Below are positions 14,134 through 17,369 of a stretch of 17,369 nt of DNA, in pieces; the stretch's first letter is position 1, and each line of letters starts with the position of its first letter. Origin of the DNA: Actinomycetota bacterium (lineage in GTDB: Bacteria > Actinomycetota > Thermoleophilia > Gaiellales > Gaiellaceae); NCBI GenBank assembly GCA_013697465.1, contig JACCWU010000183.1, forward strand, positions 1 through 17,369, read 5' to 3'. Made by a program: the position numbers and the translations under genes. The notes below the pieces were generated by a model that made no database searches, was not told where the DNA came from, and saw only the letters and a list, made by a program, of their open reading frames with translations.

Positions 14134-15390
14134 TCAGCAAACCTCGGTCACCACGCCCGCCCCGACAACAGCGTCGCCGTCGTAGAGCGCAGCTACCTGC
14201 CCGCGGGCGACGGCGAGCGCTGGTTGCTCCAGCTCGAGCGTGAGGTCGCCGTTCGACGCGGCGACGCGCGAGGGCACCGGATCCGAGCGATAGCGCAGCT
14301 TCACGTCCGCCCTGGAGACGGGTGCGTAGAGCCTCCCCTCCGCCTCGATGCGGGTCGCTGCGAGGGCCTCGCGCGAGCCGACGACCACCCGGTTCGACGC
14401 CCGGTCGGTGCGGATGACGTACAGGGGACGGGCTGCGGCGATCCCGAGCCCGCGACGCTGCCCGGGCGTGAATCGCCAATACCCTTCGTGCCGACCGAGG
14501 ATGTTGTCGTGCTCGTCGACGACATCCCCCGACGCCGCCGCGAGCCCCTGGCGGGCCAGGAAGCTGCGGTAATCGTCACCCGCGAGGAAGCACGCTTCCT
14601 GGCTCTCCGGTCGTGTTGCCGCCGCGAGTCCGGCCCGCGCCGCTTGGGTGCGCGTCTCCTCCTTCGACTGCTCGCCAAGCGGGAAGTCGACGCGATCGAG
14701 GATCCGCGGATCGACGGTTGCGAGCATGTAGGACTGATCCTTCGCCGGATCCGCCGCTCGTGCCAGCAGCCGCTGGCCGTCGCGTTCGACGACACGTGCG
14801 TAATGGCCCGTCCAAAGCCGGTCTGCCCCGGCTCGTGCGACGAAGTCGAGCAGGGCATCGAACCGGAAGGCGCCGTTGCAGCGCGTGCACGGGTTCGGCG
14901 TCTCACCCGCGCCGTAGGACGCCACGAACGGCGCGACCACCGCCTCGCGGAACTCTTCCCGAAGGTCGAGCGTCACGTGAGGGAGCCCGAGGGAATGGCA
15001 CGTCGCGCGGGCGGCGGACACCGCCGCGGGCGAGCAGCACGCGCGCTCCGCACTCGGGCCGTGCGGGTCCTGCCAGAGCCGAAGCGTGACGCCGATCACG
15101 TTCGGACCCGCTCGGATCAGCGCGACTGCGCTGTCCACTCCGCCGCTCATCGCGACCGCAATCCGTCCCGCCCGAGGCTCGGCGGCGAAGACCTGGCCAA
15201 GCGCGGATGCGAGCGCCTCGACGGCGAGCGGGTCGCCGCCGACGGTCGCGGCTTCGAGCAGCGTCAGTCCGTCGAGCTGACGCTCGAGGCCGTCCGCGCG
15301 AGAGCGCACGACGCGATCGGCGTCCACGACGAGATGGGCCGAAGCCCACTCACCGTTCTGTGTCGCGTCTCCGACTACCTCTACGGTCAC
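14134..15390 (-). CDS. mnmA: tRNA-uridine 2-sulfurtransferase MnmA with N-terminal extension
   Basis: The product is 418 aa; E. coli MnmA is about 370. MnmA activates U34 of tRNA-Lys/Glu/Gln with ATP and adds sulfur. The PP-loop is MSGGVDSAVAL (81-91). Catalytic cysteines are C168 in NPCTRCN (166-172) and C267 in PESQEACF (261-268). TGHYARV (194-200) and KDQSYML (217-223) are further family blocks, and the C-terminal beta-barrel starts near 330. Residues 1-74 precede the MnmA core. They contain GDATQNGEW and DGLTLLEAATVGGDPLAVEA, which resemble the layout of an IscU/NifU-type scaffold but have no cysteine. That likeness is from memory and weak. The start is GTG, with an in-frame TAG four codons upstream. 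Confidence 0.92.
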   Translation of the reverse strand: MTVEVVGDATQNGEWASAHLVVDADRVVRSRADGLERQLDGLTLLEAATVGGDPLAVEALASALGQVFAAEPRAGRIAVAMSGGVDSAVALIRAGPNVIGVTLRLWQDPHGPSAERACCSPAAVSAARATCHSLGLPHVTLDLREEFREAVVAPFVASYGAGETPNPCTRCNGAFRFDALLDFVARAGADRLWTGHYARVVERDGQRLLARAADPAKDQSYMLATVDPRILDRVDFPLGEQSKEETRTQAARAGLAAATRPESQEACFLAGDDYRSFLARQGLAAASGDVVDEHDNILGRHEGYWRFTPGQRRGLGIAAARPLYVIRTDRASNRVVVGSREALAATRIEAEGRLYAPVSRADVKLRYRSDPVPSRVAASNGDLTLELEQPALAVARGQVAALYDGDAVVGAGVVTEVC

Positions 15391-15396
15391 GGGCTC

Positions 15397-15402
15397 AGGC
15401 TA
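15397..15402 (-). promoter_or_regulatory. Possible -10 box for mnmA (leaderless)
   Basis: TAGCCT on the minus strand is followed by 6 nt and the mnmA GTG, the same geometry as at alaS and aroC. It lies inside an inverted repeat GGGCTCA/TGAGCCC (15391-15397 and 15415-15421) that could block or modulate it. Confidence 0.35.
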
Positions 15403-15404
15403 GA

Positions 15405-15436
15405 TGCTCCACCGTGAGCCCGGAAGGTGCTCCACC
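15405..15436 (-). repeat. Two 9-bp direct repeats upstream of mnmA
   Basis: GGTGGAGCA on the minus strand occurs at 15405-15413 and 15428-15436, 23 bp apart. The nearer copy sits just upstream of the proposed mnmA -10. They could bind a regulator or be pairing parts of the structured region that contains them. Confidence 0.5.
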
Positions 15437-15565
15437 CTGCCGATGAAGTCCGGCCGTTGCGAACCTGGCTCTGCCAGGTGGGTGCCGTGCGGGGCGTCGG
15501 CAACGCCTATCCCCGACGCCGGCTCCCTTCGCGTGAGTGTTGGTTCACGTTAAGGCCGGGCCACG
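15413..15565 (-). other. Hairpin-rich non-coding region between the RlpA-like gene and mnmA
   Basis: Of the 197-bp gap (15391-15587), this part has three local hairpins: ACCTGGC/GCCAGGT with 3-nt loop (15463-15479), GGCGTCGG/CCGACGCC with 12-nt loop (15493-15520), and CGTGA/TCACG (15532-15549). The flanks CGTGAGCCCGG (15413-15423) and CCGGGCCACG (15556-15565) are complementary over 10 bp with one bulge, so an RNA could close into a branched fold of about 150 nt. No ORF is supported. It may be a structured leader or a small RNA; I cannot name a family. Confidence 0.4.
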
Positions 15566-15587
15566 CACAGGGTCGAGCGAATGGATC

Positions 15588-16016
15588 TTACCCGCTGGCC
15601 TCGGTGGCGAAGCGCCATTCGATCTCCTCGGTCCCCTCGACCCCGAGCATGCGAGCGAGCCGCTGGGTGAGCTCCATCTGCCGCCCCGCTTCCACGAGCG
15701 CGTTGTCGATCACCTCCGTGAGAACCGGCGTGTCGCCGTTCCGGACGATGAGCTTTGCGCCGCACGGCAGCACCGGGTGCGTGAGGCCGAGCGACTGCGG
15801 GGTCAGCACCTGACCGCAAGTCGTCCGCTGCGCGTCGCCGACTGGACCCCGGGAGCCGGCGAAGGCGCGGTTCCAGCCTCCGGGCGCAGGCGCGCCCGTC
15901 AGCGTCGCGGAGGTGGCGTCGTCAGAGCTACGTGCGCCGAGCGCCAGCGCGACGACGCCTCCGAGAAGAGCAACGGCGGCGAGCAGGACGAGTCTCTCTC
16001 CGAACGAGGCACGCAT
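15588..16016 (-). CDS. Secreted RlpA-like double-psi beta-barrel protein
   Basis: The product is 142 aa. Residues about 8-28 are hydrophobic (LVLLAAVALLGGVVALALG) and form a signal peptide or anchor; a low-complexity linker follows. Residues about 65-135 resemble the double-psi beta-barrel of RlpA-type proteins: TTCGQVLTPQSLGLTHPVLP (65-84), CGAKLIVRNG (85-94) and EVIDNALVEAGRQMEL (101-116). C67 and C85 could form a disulfide. The family's DRGP...R-x-DLS signature is altered: D104 is kept but the second Asp is E115, so glycan-cleaving activity is doubtful. The ATG at 16014-16016 is preferred over a TTG at 16163 that would read through the conserved promoter/hairpin element. It lies between aspS and mnmA. 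Confidence 0.75.
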   Translation of the reverse strand: MRASFGERLVLLAAVALLGGVVALALGARSSDDATSATLTGAPAPGGWNRAFAGSRGPVGDAQRTTCGQVLTPQSLGLTHPVLPCGAKLIVRNGDTPVLTEVIDNALVEAGRQMELTQRLARMLGVEGTEEIEWRFATEASG

Positions 16017-16080
16017 CACCCCAAGTCTGGCTGACGGAGCGGCACTGGCGCTCGTTCGTCCGGCACGGCACGCCGTCCTC

Positions 16081-16147
16081 GCAACCACCCCCAGGGGATC
16101 CCCCGGATCCCTGTGGTCACGATATCGAGAAGAGATGAACACATGGG
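16081..16147 (-). promoter_or_regulatory. Conserved promoter/hairpin element, copy B (upstream of RlpA-like gene)
   Basis: This is the second copy of the element at 9651-9717, with CCCATG, a 17-bp spacer and TATCGT (16119-16124) on the minus strand. The inner stem is GGGATCC/GGATCCC (16105-16111 with 16095-16101), and the outer stem pairs 16113-16117 with 16084-16088. Relative to copy A, the inner stem swaps A-T for T-A and the outer stem swaps G-C for A-T. If the promoter is real, the 5' leader of the RlpA-like gene is about 97 nt. Confidence 0.6.
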
Positions 16148-16191
16148 TACGCCTTCGTGCCAAGACTGCAACATCGCGGCGTAACGCCAGT

Positions 16192-16207
16192 GGCCGCGGT
16201 CGCGGCC
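16192..16207. repeat. GC-rich inverted repeat between aspS and the RlpA-like gene
   Basis: GGCCGCG/CGCGGCC is a perfect 7-bp inverted repeat about 65 bp beyond the aspS stop, with no T-tract after it. It might help end aspS transcription. Apart from this and the conserved element at 16081-16147, nothing else is supported in the 255-bp gap 16017-16271. Confidence 0.3.
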
Positions 16208-16271
16208 GAGCGCAGCCGAACGCCGCGCCGACGGCGGGCTCGCCGACTGGACGCAGATCTCGTCCTTCGGC

Positions 16272-17369
16272 TTAGGCCGGAGGCTCGAGGACTTGGATCC
16301 CGAGCTCTTCCAGCTGCTCCGGAGCGACCTCTGACGGGGCGCCGCTCATCGGATCGAGACCTGCTTGGTTCTTCGGGAAGGCGATCACGTCGCGGAGGTT
16401 CGGTTCGTCGGCGACGACCATCAGCATCCGGTCGATCCCGAACGCGATACCGCCGTGTGGCGGCGCGCCCATCGCGAGCGCGTCGAGCAGGAAGCCGAAC
16501 TTGGCCCGCTGCTCCTCGGGGGTTAGCGCCAGCACGTCGAATACCCGCGCCTGCAACTCGGGCTCGTGGATCCGCAGGGATCCGCCTCCGATCTCGTTCC
16601 CGTTGACGACGAGGTCGTAGGCGAGCGCGAGAGCCCGTCCGGGGTCACGCTCCATGGCCTCCTCCCACTCAGCAGTCGGCCGCGTGAAGGGGTGGTGGAC
16701 TGCGCTCCAACGACCGTCGTCCTCCGACCAGTCGAACATCGGAAAGTCCGTGATCCAGACGAACTCGAACGTCCCTGGATCGATGAGGCCGAGCTGACGC
16801 GCGAGATGCTCGCGCAGCGCGCCGAGCACACGAGCGACGAGCGCCGGCTCGCCGGCGCCGAACAGCACGGTCGAGCCGGGATCCGCGCGGAACGTCTCGA
16901 GCTCAGGCTCCGAGAGAAATTTCGCGATTGGAGAGCGCACCTCGCCGGTGTCGTCGACCACGAGATACGCCAACCCCTTCCCACCCCACTCCTTCGCCAC
17001 CTCCTCGAGCTTCTCGAGCTCGGAGCGCGAGAACGCCTGAGGCACGATCAGGAACCGCACCGCCTGAGCGGTCGCGAAGACGCCGAACTCGGAGCCGCGG
17101 GTGATCTCGGTCGCGTCCTGGATCTCGAGGCCGTAGCGCAAATCCGGCTTGTCCGTGCCGAACCGGAGCATCGCTTCGTCGTAGGTCATCCGGCGGAACG
17201 GTGGCTCGAGTTCGACGCCGATGCACTCGCGCCACACCTCTCCGCACATCTCCTCCATGAGCCCCAGGATGTACTCCGTGTCCGGAAACGCCATCTCGAC
17301 GTCGAGCTGGGTGATCTCCTGCACGCGGTCGGCGCGGAGATCCTCGTCCCGAAAGCAGATCGCGATCTG
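16272..17369 (-). CDS. aspS: Aspartyl-tRNA synthetase, C-terminal part (cut by window edge)
   Basis: The reading frame is open to the right edge; 365 residues are visible and the N-terminal anticodon-binding domain and first catalytic motif lie outside. It charges tRNA-Asp (possibly also tRNA-Asn). Visible in order: motif 2 ICFRDEDLRADR near the edge, the bacterial insertion (GAD) domain with AYLVVDDTGEVRSPIAKFLS, the catalytic return HHPFTRPTAEWEEAM and AYDLVVNGNEIGGGSLRIH, and motif 3 GIAFGIDRMLMVV followed by VIAFPKNQAGLDPMSGAPSE. The residues after motif 2 read RVQEITQLD where bacterial enzymes usually have RQPEFTQ. The stop is TAA; the next gene downstream is 255 bp away. Confidence 0.96.
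   Translation of the reverse strand, partial: QIAICFRDEDLRADRVQEITQLDVEMAFPDTEYILGLMEEMCGEVWRECIGVELEPPFRRMTYDEAMLRFGTDKPDLRYGLEIQDATEITRGSEFGVFATAQAVRFLIVPQAFSRSELEKLEEVAKEWGGKGLAYLVVDDTGEVRSPIAKFLSEPELETFRADPGSTVLFGAGEPALVARVLGALREHLARQLGLIDPGTFEFVWITDFPMFDWSEDDGRWSAVHHPFTRPTAEWEEAMERDPGRALALAYDLVVNGNEIGGGSLRIHEPELQARVFDVLALTPEEQRAKFGFLLDALAMGAPPHGGIAFGIDRMLMVVADEPNLRDVIAFPKNQAGLDPMSGAPSEVAPEQLEELGIQVLEPPA

Noticed and set aside
15413..15440. T-box-like sequence AGGGTGGAGCACC on the minus strand upstream of mnmA
   Set aside because: The T-box core is AGGGTGG-N-ACC; here two extra bases interrupt it, no stem I specifier elements are clear, and mnmA is not a T-box target.
16014..16163. TTG-initiated N-terminal extension of the RlpA-like protein
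   Set aside because: It would read through the conserved promoter/hairpin element and place about 49 non-membrane residues before a good signal sequence.
16192..16207. Strong intrinsic terminator for aspS
   Set aside because: The stem is good but no T-tract follows on the minus strand, so I list it only as an inverted repeat.
1..17369. tRNA, rRNA, CRISPR, insertion sequence or phage signals
   Set aside because: No cloverleaf-like sequences, regular repeat-spacer arrays, transposase motifs or terminal repeats were seen, and composition is even across the window.

Overview
This window reads as chromosomal DNA from a high-GC actinobacterium, most likely a deep lineage such as Thermoleophilia. 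That is inferred from gene order, heavy GTG/TTG start use, weak Shine-Dalgarno sites and -10-like hexamers lying directly against start codons. Every confident gene is on the minus strand, so transcription runs from high to low coordinates. There are no tRNA or rRNA genes, CRISPR arrays, insertion sequences or phage genes.

In transcription order: (1) the 3' part of aspS enters from the right edge (16272-17369). (2) A short secreted RlpA-like double-psi beta-barrel protein (15588-16016) follows, preceded by a conserved promoter/hairpin element. (3) A hairpin-rich gap leads into mnmA (14134-15390), whose product carries an unusual N-terminal extension. (4) The actinobacterial block DUF948-alaS-ruvX-mltG spans 9765-14105. 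(5) A second copy of the promoter/hairpin element precedes a NUDIX gene that is translationally coupled to the shikimate-pathway genes aroE, aroC, a fused aroK-aroB, and aroQ. (6) An Xaa-Pro peptidase (M24B) and efp follow. (7) After a gap with two AT-rich palindromes comes a biotin/fatty-acid block: a carboxyltransferase-like domain fused to the biotin carrier AccB, then accC, then nusB.

The aro genes supply the enzymes from 3-dehydroquinate formation to chorismate except EPSP synthase (AroA), which is not in the window. AccB and AccC are the carrier and biotin carboxylase of acetyl-CoA carboxylase; the carboxyltransferase subunits (AccA/AccD) are not here. AspRS, AlaRS, MnmA, EF-P and the M24B peptidase concern translation. 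RuvX and NusB concern rRNA or RNA processing and transcription antitermination. MltG and the RlpA-like protein concern the cell wall.

Three observations stand out. First, the AccB fusion has a pyruvate/oxaloacetate carboxyltransferase fold in which all four metal ligands appear to be replaced. Second, a 67-bp element occurs twice, upstream of unrelated genes. It combines a promoter-like pair of boxes with a hairpin, and the two copies differ by compensatory changes at two base pairs. Third, two related palindromes lie 53 bp apart (about five helical turns) upstream of the accB fusion.
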